Source: Limnobaculum eriocheiris
GTDB lineage: Bacteria > Pseudomonadota > Gammaproteobacteria > Enterobacterales > Enterobacteriaceae
Reading direction: 5' to 3'
Length of the DNA stretch: 64,000 nucleotides
Assembly: GCF_021010575.1 (NCBI RefSeq)
Contig: NZ_JAJNAG010000001.1
Coordinates: forward strand, 124,001-188,000
A program made the position numbers and the translations under genes. Below the pieces are notes generated by a model. That model was given only the letters and a program-made list of their open reading frames with translations, did not search any database and was not told the origin of the DNA. Shown here one piece after another: positions 49,089-58,238 of the stretch (the first letter of the stretch is position 1; each line of letters opens with the position of its first letter).

Positions 49089-50957
49089 TTAGCGACGCTG
49101 TTCGGGTAAGTGGGCGGCTTTATTGGCGTCGTACCACCAGGTATCAATACCCAGCGAGCTTTTTGGCCTGATTTCTGGCATTGAATATTTATCCCAGTAG
49201 GCGAATCTATCATGGTTGGAATACCACATAGGTATCATCAAATGATGCCAGGTTAGGACCCGATCTAACGCTCTACCCAGCGACAGTAATGGTTTTTCTT
49301 GCCCCTGATAGGTAACAATAAGTTGGGTTAGTTCATCTACCGCAGGATCGCTGATTCCCGGTCGGTTATAAGTTGAGTCAATATAGGCAGAGTTCCAGAG
49401 GATCATCAAACTGACCGGAGAAGGGTACTCCATAGCGGAATAGCGCTGTGGGATCATATCAAAATCACGAGAACGTAAACGGCTGACAAACTGTGAGCTG
49501 TCGACATAGCGCGCTTCCATCTTAATGCCTAATTTAGCCAGATTTTGCTGAAAAGGGAGAACATACATGGCATCACTGCCACTCAACAATAGCAGTTCAA
49601 AGGTAAATGGTTGGCCGGTTTGGCTATTAACCAGCACGCTATTTTTTATCTCCCATCCGGCTTCCTTGAGTAGCTGAGTTGCGCGAAGCAGGTTCTCCCG
49701 ATTATAGCCGGAACCATCGGTAACCGGTGGTTGATAAGGCTTGGTAAACACTTCGGCAGGGATTTTATCTTTCAGCGGCATTAACCATGCCAATTCATCT
49801 TTATCGGGAAGGCCGGTAGCGGCATAAACCGTATTTTGAAAATAGCTGCGCGGTTGCTGATAGGCACTGTAAAAGAGCGCTTTATTCATCCATTGAAAAT
49901 CAAAAGCCAGCGTAATGGCTTCACGTACTTTGGGGTTAGAGAAGATGGGTCGTTGAATATTAAATGAGATCCAGCGGGTATCTTGAGCCGCCTGATTTTC
50001 CCAATCTTTTTTTACAATATAGCCCAGGTCAAAGTTTTTGCCTTGATATTGGGTCGCCCATTTCTTGGGTGAAGATTCAACGCGAAAATCGTAGGCACCG
50101 GCTTTAAACGCCTCTAACGCAACGTTATCGTCCAGATAGTAGTCGTAGCGAATAATGTCGAAATTGTAGCGCCCTTTATTAACCGGTAGGTTGGCCGCCC
50201 AATAATCATTCACTCGCTTATACACAATGTATTGGCCCAGCTTATAGCTATCAATGGTATATGGACCACCGCTAAGGGGCGGTGCATTTAATGGTTCGCC
50301 CAAGTTATGCTGCTGCCAGAATTTTTTTGAAAACACCGGTAAGCCACCCACTAAACCAAACATCTGTTCCCGGTCTGGCTTTGGTAAATCAAAACGTACA
50401 ACCAACGGCGACAGTGCGGTGACTTTTACCCCTTTGTATATGCTGCGAAACTGAGGTACGCCCTCAGTCATAAATTTTTCAAAGGTAAATGCCACATCTT
50501 CCGCGGTAATCGGTGTTCCGTCCTGAAAACGTGCCTGTGGGTTAATCTGTACTTCCATCCACTGATAGTTATCAACATAACGGACAGAGGTGGCGATAAG
50601 TGGATAAAGACTATTGATTTCATCTTCTGAAGAGGCAAACAGCGTATCGCTAAGACGTTCGCTACCATCCAGAGGATTACCACGTAGCGCATAGCGGTTA
50701 AAATTATCATAAGTCCCGATAGCCGCTACGGTAAGCTGCCCCCCTTTAGGGGCCTGAGGATTGGTATAGTCAAAGTGCTGGAAATTTTCCGGGTACTTGG
50801 GGGCACCAATAAGTGAAAGAGTGGTTCCCTGTTTAATGATTTCTTTTTTATCTTCAGCGTAACTGCCGGAAGAGGAGAATAGTGATGCAATGCTTAAAAC
50901 TAACAGAAGAGATGGAGTAATAAGGTTCTTCCATTGATTTGACTGCAACATATTCAT
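49089..50957 (-). CDS. yejA: Periplasmic peptide-binding protein YejA
   Basis: This 622-residue solute-binding protein of family 5 has a signal peptide (helix LITPSLLLVLSIASLF, cut likely after SYA). Family segments are HFDYTNPQAPKGGQLT, YDNFNRYALRGNPLDG, YYLDDNVALEAFKAGAYDFR and LGRALDRVLTWHHLMIPMWY. It delivers peptides to YejBEF. E. coli YejA has 604 residues; the difference is mostly the longer N-terminus. ATG at 50951 is an alternative start. Confidence 0.95.
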   Translation of the reverse strand: MNMLQSNQWKNLITPSLLLVLSIASLFSSSGSYAEDKKEIIKQGTTLSLIGAPKYPENFQHFDYTNPQAPKGGQLTVAAIGTYDNFNRYALRGNPLDGSERLSDTLFASSEDEINSLYPLIATSVRYVDNYQWMEVQINPQARFQDGTPITAEDVAFTFEKFMTEGVPQFRSIYKGVKVTALSPLVVRFDLPKPDREQMFGLVGGLPVFSKKFWQQHNLGEPLNAPPLSGGPYTIDSYKLGQYIVYKRVNDYWAANLPVNKGRYNFDIIRYDYYLDDNVALEAFKAGAYDFRVESSPKKWATQYQGKNFDLGYIVKKDWENQAAQDTRWISFNIQRPIFSNPKVREAITLAFDFQWMNKALFYSAYQQPRSYFQNTVYAATGLPDKDELAWLMPLKDKIPAEVFTKPYQPPVTDGSGYNRENLLRATQLLKEAGWEIKNSVLVNSQTGQPFTFELLLLSGSDAMYVLPFQQNLAKLGIKMEARYVDSSQFVSRLRSRDFDMIPQRYSAMEYPSPVSLMILWNSAYIDSTYNRPGISDPAVDELTQLIVTYQGQEKPLLSLGRALDRVLTWHHLMIPMWYSNHDRFAYWDKYSMPEIRPKSSLGIDTWWYDANKAAHLPEQRR

Positions 50958-51140
50958 AAAGATTTCTGCTCAACATTAAGACCATGAGTTGTGCCGCTGA
51001 AGCTTTTCACTTGTAAGACAGACGGTTTCACAGTAGATGATACAAATTATCTTTTAGTATATAGCATGTTATTGAGGTGTGCGATAAAAGGGATCGTAGC
51101 AAAGTGAGGAATCAAAAGCGGGTAGAATAACAGATAGCTA

Positions 51141-51176
51141 AAAACCTGAGCTGAATAATTATTCAGCTCAGGTTTT
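51141..51176 (-). terminator. Terminator of mepS
   Basis: Perfect 36-nt palindrome (18-nt half-sites; arm AAAACCTGAGCTGAAT) with T-tracts at both ends. It begins 11 bp past the mepS stop. Confidence 0.88.
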
Positions 51177-51186
51177 TGATAGCAGA

Positions 51187-51762
51187 TTAACCTTTGCTCA
51201 GGATACGGCGAGCCTGATGGTAACGCGTATTCCAGTATTGCTCATTCAGACTGGAAATTATCACACCGCTGCTGGTGGATGCGTGTACAAAGTTATCATT
51301 GCCAATATAAATACCAACGTGACGACCAGTAGAGCCGGAACGGAACAGTACGATATCGCCAGGGCGTAGTTTTTCACGCTTAATTTGCTGACCTACGTTT
51401 TGTTGCATTGACGTTGAACGCGGAAGCGCTAAACCAAACTGCTCACGAAACGTGATCTGAACAAAACTGGAACAGTCAACGCCGCTTTTATTGGTACCGC
51501 CCATGCGATAGCGGACACCTTTCCAGCCGGCATATTGGTTAAGAATCTTTGACTTAATGTCAACGTTCTTAACCATGGATTCGAATTCATCCTGAGTAGA
51601 TTGTAGTGACAGTCCTTGTCTCTCTTTTTGTGCCTGAGCATGCTTTGAATTTGATGCTTCGGCGGTTGATGAGAGTGTGCCACAGCCAGATAACATTACG
51701 ATTGCGGCTACGGCAGGCGCTAATCGTAGAACGTATCTCAGAATCGGTTGAGATTTGACCAT
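51187..51762 (-). CDS. mepS: Murein DD-endopeptidase MepS (Spr)
   Basis: This 191-residue outer-membrane lipoprotein has a leader ending in the lipobox LSGC. The NlpC/P60 peptidase domain shows the catalytic Cys in [18 protein letters not shown] and His in [18 protein letters not shown]. It cleaves peptide cross-links to allow cell-wall expansion. E. coli Spr has 188 residues. Confidence 0.96.
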   Translation of the reverse strand: MVKSQPILRYVLRLAPAVAAIVMLSGCGTLSSTAEASNSKHAQAQKERQGLSLQSTQDEFESMVKNVDIKSKILNQYAGWKGVRYRMGGTNKSGVDCSSFVQITFREQFGLALPRSTSMQQNVGQQIKREKLRPGDIVLFRSGSTGRHVGIYIGNDNFVHASTSSGVIISSLNEQYWNTRYHQARRILSKG

Positions 51763-52055
51763 TTGTATGGAATTCCTGTGTAGTCCTTAACGACACCGTC
51801 GTTATAAAAAAGTTATTTACATGATCTACCGCACCAGGGCGTCAGATACTAATTCGGGCTGGCAAAAAGAGCGGAAAACAGCCCTCTGGCATTGCCAAGA
51901 GTACGCAATGAGTACGCACAAACGTCGGGAAGACTACTTGATTCGTTAATTGATTGCGAGTTTTTTCTATCAGGAAAGCGCGCCAGAGCACATTTTTCGA
52001 TCCTTAACAATCCGCTAAACCGGCAGCTGGAACAGCTACGGGCTTAATTACAGTG
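51763..52055. other. Gap between mepS and lpxT
   Basis: About 293 bp upstream of mepS and downstream of lpxT, both on the minus strand. It should hold the mepS promoter and the lpxT terminator. I see no gene and no strong hairpin. Confidence 0.5.
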
Positions 52056-52766
52056 CTAATTTTGCAGTCTGTTTTTACCCGGGATCGATCGATTGATAAA
52101 ATTGATCGTTGCGTCACTGGCGGGAGTCAATAACCACCAGCTTAAACCGACACAGGCCATACTTAATGCACCGACATAAATGTCGGTAAACCAATGAGCA
52201 CCAACCATAATTCTGGGTAAAGAGAAAATAATAACGTAGCCAACAGCGATGCAAAATGCCTTGCGGGTAAAGTAACGCAGCATAAATGCGGCAAAAATCA
52301 TTAGCATCAAACCGTGGTCTCCGGGAAAGCTATCTCGCGAAGCGTCTTTCGTTGGAATACCGGACAGTTCACTAACCCGGTTAATATCAGTGAAAGTTAA
52401 GGTGGGGCTGGGGCGTCCTACCGGCAATAAACGACCGGACTGGTTAAGCAGCACGGCGGTCAATAACATCACGATACCCATGATGATCATCCAACGTTTA
52501 CCAGCAGCATCTTGTTTAACAAAGAAATAGAGAAAAAGGCCCCCCATAGCCAGAAGGGATACCGTATCGAAAGCCCGATTATTGGTGATAGCAACCAGCT
52601 TTAAAAAGCTGTTGCTGGTGGCCAGGTGCTGATTAAAGTAATGGAAAATGGTGGAATCAATAGGAAACCAGAAACCGTGGTTTTCTGGCAGAAACCAGGA
52701 GAGGAATAAACCTATTCCAAATGCATTTAATAGCAAAATTGTAGGGAGATTACGCAAACCCATCAA
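52056..52766 (-). CDS. lpxT: Lipid A 1-diphosphate synthase LpxT
   Basis: This 236-residue PAP2-family inner-membrane enzyme transfers phosphate from undecaprenyl diphosphate to lipid A. The PAP2 motifs are RLLPVGRPSPT, SFPGDHGLML and PRIMVGAHWFTD. It closely follows E. coli LpxT (YeiU, 237 residues). Two tandem ATGs start the frame; the second is equally possible. Confidence 0.94.
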   Translation of the reverse strand: MMGLRNLPTILLLNAFGIGLFLSWFLPENHGFWFPIDSTIFHYFNQHLATSNSFLKLVAITNNRAFDTVSLLAMGGLFLYFFVKQDAAGKRWMIIMGIVMLLTAVLLNQSGRLLPVGRPSPTLTFTDINRVSELSGIPTKDASRDSFPGDHGLMLMIFAAFMLRYFTRKAFCIAVGYVIIFSLPRIMVGAHWFTDIYVGALSMACVGLSWWLLTPASDATINFINRSIPGKNRLQN

Positions 52767-52844
52767 AATACCTTCAAAAAGTTAACCAATAAAAATGTTG
52801 TTAAATAAATAGCATAAAACCTTTCTGGTGCTAAAAACGGTCTG

Positions 52845-53825
52845 TTACAGAGTGTTAACGCGAGCCTTGAGTAAGGCACTTTGCAGCTCATTCCACGGCG
52901 CGTCACTGGTATGAATGAGCTCTACCCGGCTATCCATTGGGGCGACCGGCTGAGTTTCGATTTTAAAATCGAATCCTTGTCGGTTGAAAATTAAGGTCCC
53001 CTCAGGGATGCGCATGACACCCTTAACGCGTTCAACAGGAGAAAGACGCACCCAGTCAAGTAGCTTTGTGGTTGAAAAACAGGTCTCGCCATCAAATATC
53101 CAACCACAGCTGGTATATCCCTGGCCCTGATTTAGCGCCCGTCGCCATCCCTGATTTCCCGATAAACTTAACGCTGCTAAACCATTAGCCCTTGAATGAC
53201 TATGATGATGCGGACTGTCAGGTAAAGATTGCTGATTAGTGCGGTCGGTGTTTAATAATGCGCTATCAATTTTACCCTGTTCAATCAGATACAGAGGACG
53301 ATTCAGTGGATCCTGATGATACCACTGGGTTAATGCATCGCTATCTTGCTGGCTATAGGTGTCTGATTTATTGGCCAGAATGATATCGGCGGCGGCCAAC
53401 TGGTCGCGGAAGTTATCATTTTCTGTATAACGGGGTTCTGATAGCTGTCGGGCATCAAGTAAACAGAAGGTAGCTTGTAGCGTCAAAAAAGGCTGATAAA
53501 CCTCAGAGGTTAACAGGTTCAATATTTGTTTAGGATGCCCTAATCCGGTTGGTTCAATCAGCAGGCGATCGGGTTTAGCCTGTTTTAATAACATGTTCAG
53601 GCCCACCTGCATTGGCAGTCCGTTAACACAGCACATGCAGCCACCCGGTATCTCTTTCAGCGTCGCACCCCGATTAGCCAGTAAGGCGCCATCAATACCT
53701 ATTTCACCAAACTCATTAACCAGAATAGCCCAATTTTCAGTTTCTGGTTTTTGCTGAAGTAAGTGTTGAATGGTGGTGGTTTTGCCACTGCCAAGAAAGC
53801 CGGTAATAAGGTTAACCTTTGTCAC
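52845..53825 (-). CDS. yeiR: Zinc-binding GTPase YeiR (COG0523/CobW family)
   Basis: This 326-residue protein has Walker A (GFLGSGKTTTIQHLL), the metal-binding CxCC motif in GGCMCCVNGLP, the guanine motif ANKSD and a His-rich linker (DSPHHHSHS). The C-terminal CobW domain starts near residue 215. Family members are metal chaperones or insertases; E. coli YeiR binds zinc. A weak Fur-like palindromic stretch lies upstream (53854-53872). Confidence 0.93.
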   Translation of the reverse strand: MTKVNLITGFLGSGKTTTIQHLLQQKPETENWAILVNEFGEIGIDGALLANRGATLKEIPGGCMCCVNGLPMQVGLNMLLKQAKPDRLLIEPTGLGHPKQILNLLTSEVYQPFLTLQATFCLLDARQLSEPRYTENDNFRDQLAAADIILANKSDTYSQQDSDALTQWYHQDPLNRPLYLIEQGKIDSALLNTDRTNQQSLPDSPHHHSHSRANGLAALSLSGNQGWRRALNQGQGYTSCGWIFDGETCFSTTKLLDWVRLSPVERVKGVMRIPEGTLIFNRQGFDFKIETQPVAPMDSRVELIHTSDAPWNELQSALLKARVNTL

Positions 53826-54121
53826 AGAGAAAATACCTTAAAGTGAATATTATGAGAATGATAATTAATGAGTGTGAAACAATCGAGCAATTATTAACGC
53901 ATTGTAGGCAGTGATGGGTAAATGGAGCTATATCTTAATAGAGGAACATTGATTCAATGTTCAATTGCTTGTTATTCGTTTAAGCGTTGTAAAGCATATC
54001 ACACCGCTAATCGTTGAGATAAGTAGGGCTCTTTGGTATCGAATGGATATGAATAATATACGGTGAGGAGATAACGGCTAAAGGTTCATGATAATTAAAC
54101 ATGAGACTGGAGAAATTGTGT
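53826..54121. promoter_or_regulatory. Divergent intergenic region with a weak Fur-like box
   Basis: About 296 bp. GAGAATGATAATTAATGAG at 53854-53872 matches 13 of 19 positions of the Fur consensus and lies 29 bp upstream of yeiR. The match is modest and Zur was not identifiable. No gene is seen. Confidence 0.3.
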
Positions 54122-54445
54122 ATGAAATATCAACGCTGGTTTTTCACAAAAGCAGGTTGGTTATTGATTGCATGGACAGCGTCGTTATCAATGGCATCTG
54201 CAGCTGACGGTGGCCGTATTACGTTTACCGGTGCAGTGGTGGAGGATGGATGTCAGCTTTCTAATAACCGAACGGAAGTTATTCAAAGCTGTATTCGTGA
54301 TAATAAGGTAGTGAAAAGCCATTTATCAATTGGCAATATTCAGCAGAGCGCAATGCTAATACCGGCTAATGGCAATAATAAAATGAGCTTTCGCTGGATT
54401 GATAAATCGAAAGGATTAGGCATAACGGAAGTTGAGTATAACTAA
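54122..54445 (+). CDS. Short exported fimbrial-like protein
   Basis: This 107-residue protein has a signal peptide (cut likely after ASA, near residue 27). It then reads GGRITFTGAVVEDGCQLSNN, the opening strand and first Cys of type 1 pilin-like domains; a second Cys is about 15 residues later. It is shorter than a full pilin (150-180), so it may be a stand-alone domain or a truncated pilin. No chaperone or usher gene is nearby. ATG 54122 was chosen, with GGAGA upstream; an earlier in-frame ATG at 54101 would spoil the signal peptide. Confidence 0.7.
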   Translation: MKYQRWFFTKAGWLLIAWTASLSMASAADGGRITFTGAVVEDGCQLSNNRTEVIQSCIRDNKVVKSHLSIGNIQQSAMLIPANGNNKMSFRWIDKSKGLGITEVEYN

Positions 54446-54492
54446 CGATATTTAGTTAGCTGCTTAAGTTGAACAGATGGATTTGAACCAGG

Positions 54493-54532
54493 TAACGCCA
54501 TCACTAAAAAGTGATGGCGTTACTGCTTTTTT
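54493..54532. terminator. Terminator between the fimbrial-like gene and yeiP
   Basis: Perfect 13-bp stem TAACGCCATCACT (54493-54505) / AGTGATGGCGTTA (54510-54522), AAAA loop, then CTGCTTTTTTG. It serves the plus-strand gene; yeiP converges on it. Confidence 0.88.
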
Positions 54533-54533
54533 G

Positions 54534-55106
54534 TTAGTCTGCACGGCCCATATAGCGGCGCTCAGGGATATGAATACGGATTTTTTCTCCTGAATCCAGA
54601 TATTCTGGCACCTGAATAACTAAACCGGTACTCATTGTCGCGGGTTTGTTACGAGCACTGGCAGATGCACCTTTGATACCAGGAGCCGTTTCGATAATTT
54701 CCATATCAACGGTTTGTGGTAATTCCAGTGCGATAACGCGCCCTTCAACGGTTAATACCTGAATGCCAGGCATGCAACCCTCAGGAATAAACAACAGCTC
54801 TTCTTCAATCTGCTCATGCTTAAAGATATAAGGTGTATAGTCTTCATTATCCATAAAGACATATTCGTCACCATCAATATAAGAAAAGGTAACCTGACGA
54901 CGGCTCAGGTTGATTTCTTCAATAATATCATCGCCTTTAAAACGTTCTTCAACTTTCAATCCGGTAACGATATCGGAAAAGCGCATTTTATACAGGGTGC
55001 TGGCACCACGTGCACTTGGGCTCTGTACTTCAATATCGCGCACTAACAACATTTTACCGTTGTAATTAACCGCCATACCGCGTTTTATTTCATTAGCTTT
55101 TGGCAT
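54534..55106 (-). CDS. yeiP: Elongation factor P-like protein YeiP (EfpL)
   Basis: This 190-residue three-domain EF-P paralogue has the tip loop [10 protein letters not shown] with Arg in place of the modified Lys of EF-P, and the C-terminal OB domain [20 protein letters not shown]. It relieves ribosome stalling at proline-containing motifs. Same length as E. coli YeiP. Confidence 0.96.
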   Translation of the reverse strand: MPKANEIKRGMAVNYNGKMLLVRDIEVQSPSARGASTLYKMRFSDIVTGLKVEERFKGDDIIEEINLSRRQVTFSYIDGDEYVFMDNEDYTPYIFKHEQIEEELLFIPEGCMPGIQVLTVEGRVIALELPQTVDMEIIETAPGIKGASASARNKPATMSTGLVIQVPEYLDSGEKIRIHIPERRYMGRAD

Positions 55107-55258
55107 AAAAATGACCTGTTCTCACTGATTAAATGACTGGCGACAAATTACTCGTGACGGCTAAAACAGGCAAGCAGAATTCATCATAAGAGAGAAAAAA
55201 TCGTGGGAGAAGAAAAGGCATCAGAAACGGAGGTGTTGTTTCTGATGCCGACAGGAAA

Positions 55259-56497
55259 TTATTTGTAAACCGGAAGCAGATTTAGCGTTGAGGCTACATG
55301 GGCCACAATGTTGAGCAGGCCAAAAAGAATAACGAAATAAACCATCAGATTACCGCCGGGGGCATGATAAGTCGCCTGTGGGAATTTTTTACGGCTGGCA
55401 TGTGCCATCATGGCTGGTACGATAACTGCCCAAATGGTTGCCGCCAGACCAGCAAAACCGATGGCGTACAGAAAGCCGTCAGGAAACAGCAGGGCAGCCA
55501 GCGTTGGCGGTACAAATGTCACCAGCGCTGATTTTGTTCGGCCTGCCGGGGTATCTTCAAATTTGAAGAAGTCAGCAATGTAATCCAGCAGCCCAAGAGA
55601 AACGCCAAGGAATGAACTGGCTAATGCCATGTAAGAGAAGGCATTCAGTAACTGTTTCACTAATGGGGTGACTACACCATTATCAAGCTGCGCCAGCAGG
55701 TTACCAATGTTTCCGCCTTCAGCAATCACCTGCTTAAAGCCTGAGCGAGGAATATTACCCTGAATAACATACTGCCATAACAGATAGATAATCAGAGCGA
55801 TAAGGGTACCAATCAACAGACTGCGCACCACGGATTTCGCATCCTGATGATAGTATTTAGCCAGCCCTGGAATATTACCGTGATAGCCAAAAGATGCCAG
55901 TAAATAAGGGAAGGCGGCTAATGCATAAGGCAGATACTCGGCGTTGCTTTCATTACGGTTAAACAGAATTTCTGGATGAACCTGAGCGAACATATCACTC
56001 ACGGAGAAAACAAAGGTAATCACCATACCGCCGATTAAAATGGTATTAATGCGGTCAACGGCCTTAGTGGATAACCAAACGATAAAGGCCACCAGAATAG
56101 CAAACAGCAGTCCGGCTATAGTCTGGTTAATGCTTAATACGGAAGTCAGAGTATGGCTGATAATTGAGCCACCGGCAGAAATATAGGCATAGGTCAGAAT
56201 ATAAAGCACAAATGCTACCGACAGGCCATTAATGCTGTTCCAGATATTACCTAACAGACTTTTTACCATAGTGTGAAAACTGGAGCCTACCGGATAGTTC
56301 AGGTTTGCCTCCAGCAGCATTAGCCCGGACATAAACATACAAAACCAGGTATATACCAGCATCAGGGTTGAACCGCTGAACCAAACGCCAGAGGTGACGA
56401 TAGGTATCGAGAACATACCGGCACCGACAGCGGTTCCGGCGATAATCATCGCTCCACCAAATACAGAAGGGCGTTTATTAGGCGTTAGTTGGGACAT
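55259..56497 (-). CDS. mtr: Tryptophan-specific permease Mtr
   Basis: This 412-residue transporter of the aromatic amino acid permease family has 11 helices. It follows E. coli Mtr (FCMFMSGLMLLEANLNYPVG, FVLYILTYAYISAGGSI, LASFGYHGNIPGLAKYY) more closely than TyrP. The upstream region has a TrpR-type operator over the -10, consistent with tryptophan control. In E. coli mtr lies elsewhere, so it is inserted here between yeiP and yeiW. Confidence 0.92.
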   Translation of the reverse strand: MSQLTPNKRPSVFGGAMIIAGTAVGAGMFSIPIVTSGVWFSGSTLMLVYTWFCMFMSGLMLLEANLNYPVGSSFHTMVKSLLGNIWNSINGLSVAFVLYILTYAYISAGGSIISHTLTSVLSINQTIAGLLFAILVAFIVWLSTKAVDRINTILIGGMVITFVFSVSDMFAQVHPEILFNRNESNAEYLPYALAAFPYLLASFGYHGNIPGLAKYYHQDAKSVVRSLLIGTLIALIIYLLWQYVIQGNIPRSGFKQVIAEGGNIGNLLAQLDNGVVTPLVKQLLNAFSYMALASSFLGVSLGLLDYIADFFKFEDTPAGRTKSALVTFVPPTLAALLFPDGFLYAIGFAGLAATIWAVIVPAMMAHASRKKFPQATYHAPGGNLMVYFVILFGLLNIVAHVASTLNLLPVYK

Positions 56498-56528
56498 ATA
56501 TATACTTTCCTGATTGGGTTATATTTCC

Positions 56529-56548
56529 GTACTAGTTGAATGATACGT
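56529..56548. promoter_or_regulatory. TrpR-type operator of mtr
   Basis: GTACTAGTTGAATGATACGT shares 13 of 20 positions with the trp operator, including the CTAGTT core and the TACG arm. It covers the mtr -10. Confidence 0.65.
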
Positions 56549-56567
56549 GCTTGTATGCTTTTGTAAA
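56540..56567 (-). promoter_or_regulatory. mtr promoter
   Basis: Minus strand -35 TTTACA (56567-56562), 16-bp spacer, -10 TATCAT (56545-56540), each 5 of 6. The -35 is also one half of a partial TyrR box (TGTAAA-N6-TTTCTC, 56562-56579), as E. coli mtr is TyrR-activated. Confidence 0.6.
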
Positions 56568-56712
56568 CAACTATTTCTCCATAATCGGTGCTGATGATGG
56601 AGCACTTATCGGTATGAAGACTATTTTTGCTGATGTTGTGGTAAATCGCTGGTTATCGTCACAGCGTACTGCTATGGTCAGACACCAGAATCGTTGAACG
56701 CGGATCGTTAAA

Positions 56713-56967
56713 ATGGAATGTCGCACGGGTTGCGGAGCATGCTGTATCGGATTATCAATATCCAGTCCTATTCCTGGCATGCCAGAAGGCAAACCGGCGA
56801 ATATTCCCTGTATTCATCTTGATGCATCTTTTCGCTGCAAAATTTTCCATCATCCCGATCGGCCCAAAGTCTGCGCCCAACTAAAACCTCGTGAAGATAT
56901 GTGTTTTTCCCATCGGGATGAGGCGTTACGCTATTTGCAACAGTTGGAAATTCTTACCTCTCCCTGA
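56713..56967 (+). CDS. yeiW: YkgJ-family cysteine-cluster protein YeiW
   Basis: This 84-residue protein has the Cys pattern [37 protein letters not shown] and DMCF, typical of the UPF0153/YkgJ family that may bind a metal or Fe-S cluster. It matches E. coli YeiW in length and sequence and keeps its place near yeiP and fru. Function unknown. Confidence 0.93.
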   Translation: MECRTGCGACCIGLSISSPIPGMPEGKPANIPCIHLDASFRCKIFHHPDRPKVCAQLKPREDMCFSHRDEALRYLQQLEILTSP

Positions 56968-57052
56968 GGATATTCGCAGTCATTTTGCATCGTGAGTCTC
57001 AAATATTCGGGGAATAATAGAGCAATTGAACAAAAATAGCGCTAGAATCACC

Positions 57053-57064
57053 TGAAACGATCCA
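57053..57064. promoter_or_regulatory. Cra (FruR)-like operator upstream of fruK
   Basis: TGAAACGATCCA matches the Cra palindrome TGAAACGTTTCA at 10 of 12 positions. A -10-like TAGAAT (57043-57048) adjoins it. In E. coli Cra sites lie before fruB; here fruB is absent. Confidence 0.6.
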
Positions 57065-57080
57065 CCAGCCGAAAACAGGG

Positions 57081-57106
57081 AAACGCATCTTGCGTTTTTT
57101 GTTTTT
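57081..57106 (+). terminator. Terminator-like hairpin in the fruK leader
   Basis: AAACGCA (57081-57087) pairs with TGCGTTT (57091-57097), TCT loop, followed by TTTGTTTTT. It lies after the Cra site and 45 bp before fruK, so it either ends yeiW transcripts or attenuates fruK. Confidence 0.6.
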
Positions 57107-57151
57107 CTGACGGTGTTGGAAAGCGGAACAGAAGCAAAAAAGAAGAACCAG

Positions 57152-58090
57152 ATGAACAGACGTGTAGCAACCATAACCTTGAATCCGGCTTATGACTTAG
57201 TTGGCTATTGCCCAAATATTGTTTTGGGTGAGGTTAATCGAGTCCGGACTGCGGGGTTACATGCGGCCGGTAAAGGCATTAATGTAGCGAAGGTACTAAA
57301 AGATCTGGGTATTGATGTCACCGTTGGTGGATTTCTTGGTAAAGAGAATCAGGATGGTTTTCAGCAACTGTTCAGTGAATTAGGTATTGCTAATCGTTTT
57401 CAGGTGGTGCCGGGGCGCACTCGTATCAACGTTAAACTAACTGAAGCCAGCAATGAAGTGACGGATTTCAACTTCTCTGGTTTTGAAGTTTGCCAGAATG
57501 ACTGGCAGCGTTTTATGGCAGATTCGCTATCATGGTTGGGGCAGTTCGACATGGTGGCAGTGAGCGGCAGTTTACCCGCAGGTGTCGATCCGGATTCTTT
57601 TAGCGACTGGATGCGCCAACTGCGCAGCGTTTGTCCCTGTATCATTTTTGACAGCAGCCGGGAGGCTTTTGCCGCAGGGTTGAAAGCTTCGCCATGGTTG
57701 GTAAAACCGAATCGCCGTGAGTTAGAAATCTGGATGGGACGTCCCCTACCAACATTAGAAGATGTGGTTGAGGCTGCTCATGCATTGCGTGAAGATGGTA
57801 TTGCCCATGTGGTGATCTCTTTAGGTGTGGAAGGGGCGTTGTGGGTTAATGCTTCAGGTGCCTGGCTGGCAAAACCACCGGTATGTGAAGTTGTCAGCAC
57901 GGTAGGTGCGGGTGATTCCATGGTTGGCGGTTTGATTTATGGTTTGCTGATGCGTGAATCCAGTGAGCATACTTTACGGCTGGCAACGGCGGTTGCGGTG
58001 CTGGCGGTGAGTCAGAGTAATGTGGGTATTAAAGATCGCATGCAGTTGGCATCGATGATGTCACAGGTTGAGTTAAAACCCTTTAACTGA
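57152..58090 (+). CDS. fruK: 1-Phosphofructokinase FruK
   Basis: This 312-residue PfkB-family kinase makes fructose 1,6-bisphosphate from fructose 1-phosphate. Visible are TITLNPAYDLVGYCPN, HAAGKGINVAKVLKDLG, WLVKPNRRELEIW and the anion-hole/catalytic Asp motif STVGAGDSMVGGLIYGL. It matches E. coli FruK in length. ATG 57152 was chosen; a GTG 13 codons upstream would extend it without a ribosome binding site. The partners fruB and fruA, which flank it in E. coli, are missing on both sides. Confidence 0.95.
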   Translation: MNRRVATITLNPAYDLVGYCPNIVLGEVNRVRTAGLHAAGKGINVAKVLKDLGIDVTVGGFLGKENQDGFQQLFSELGIANRFQVVPGRTRINVKLTEASNEVTDFNFSGFEVCQNDWQRFMADSLSWLGQFDMVAVSGSLPAGVDPDSFSDWMRQLRSVCPCIIFDSSREAFAAGLKASPWLVKPNRRELEIWMGRPLPTLEDVVEAAHALREDGIAHVVISLGVEGALWVNASGAWLAKPPVCEVVSTVGAGDSMVGGLIYGLLMRESSEHTLRLATAVAVLAVSQSNVGIKDRMQLASMMSQVELKPFN

Positions 58091-58148
58091 TGATACCGAA
58101 TAAATAAGCTATTCAGCGTGTTAACGAAGTTAGTCATTTGACATCTAT

Positions 58149-58232
58149 ATATATTCCGACCGTAAAACAGAGTGCTTAACTCCGTTTTGTGCACGGTCGG
58201 TAATTCATCTGTACTTAGCTACTGAGCGCGGA
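58149..58232. repeat. Dispersed intergenic repeat, copy D (left part only)
   Basis: It starts with ATATTCCGACCGTAAAA, with a perfect outer stem CCGACCGT (58156-58163) / ACGGTCGG (58193-58200) and an inner 9-bp stem with one mismatch. It continues CTTAGCTA and stops near the nfo stop codon (58239-58241). The hairpin string is absent. It may act as the terminator between convergent fruK and nfo. Confidence 0.8.
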
Positions 58233-58238
58233 TGCGGC

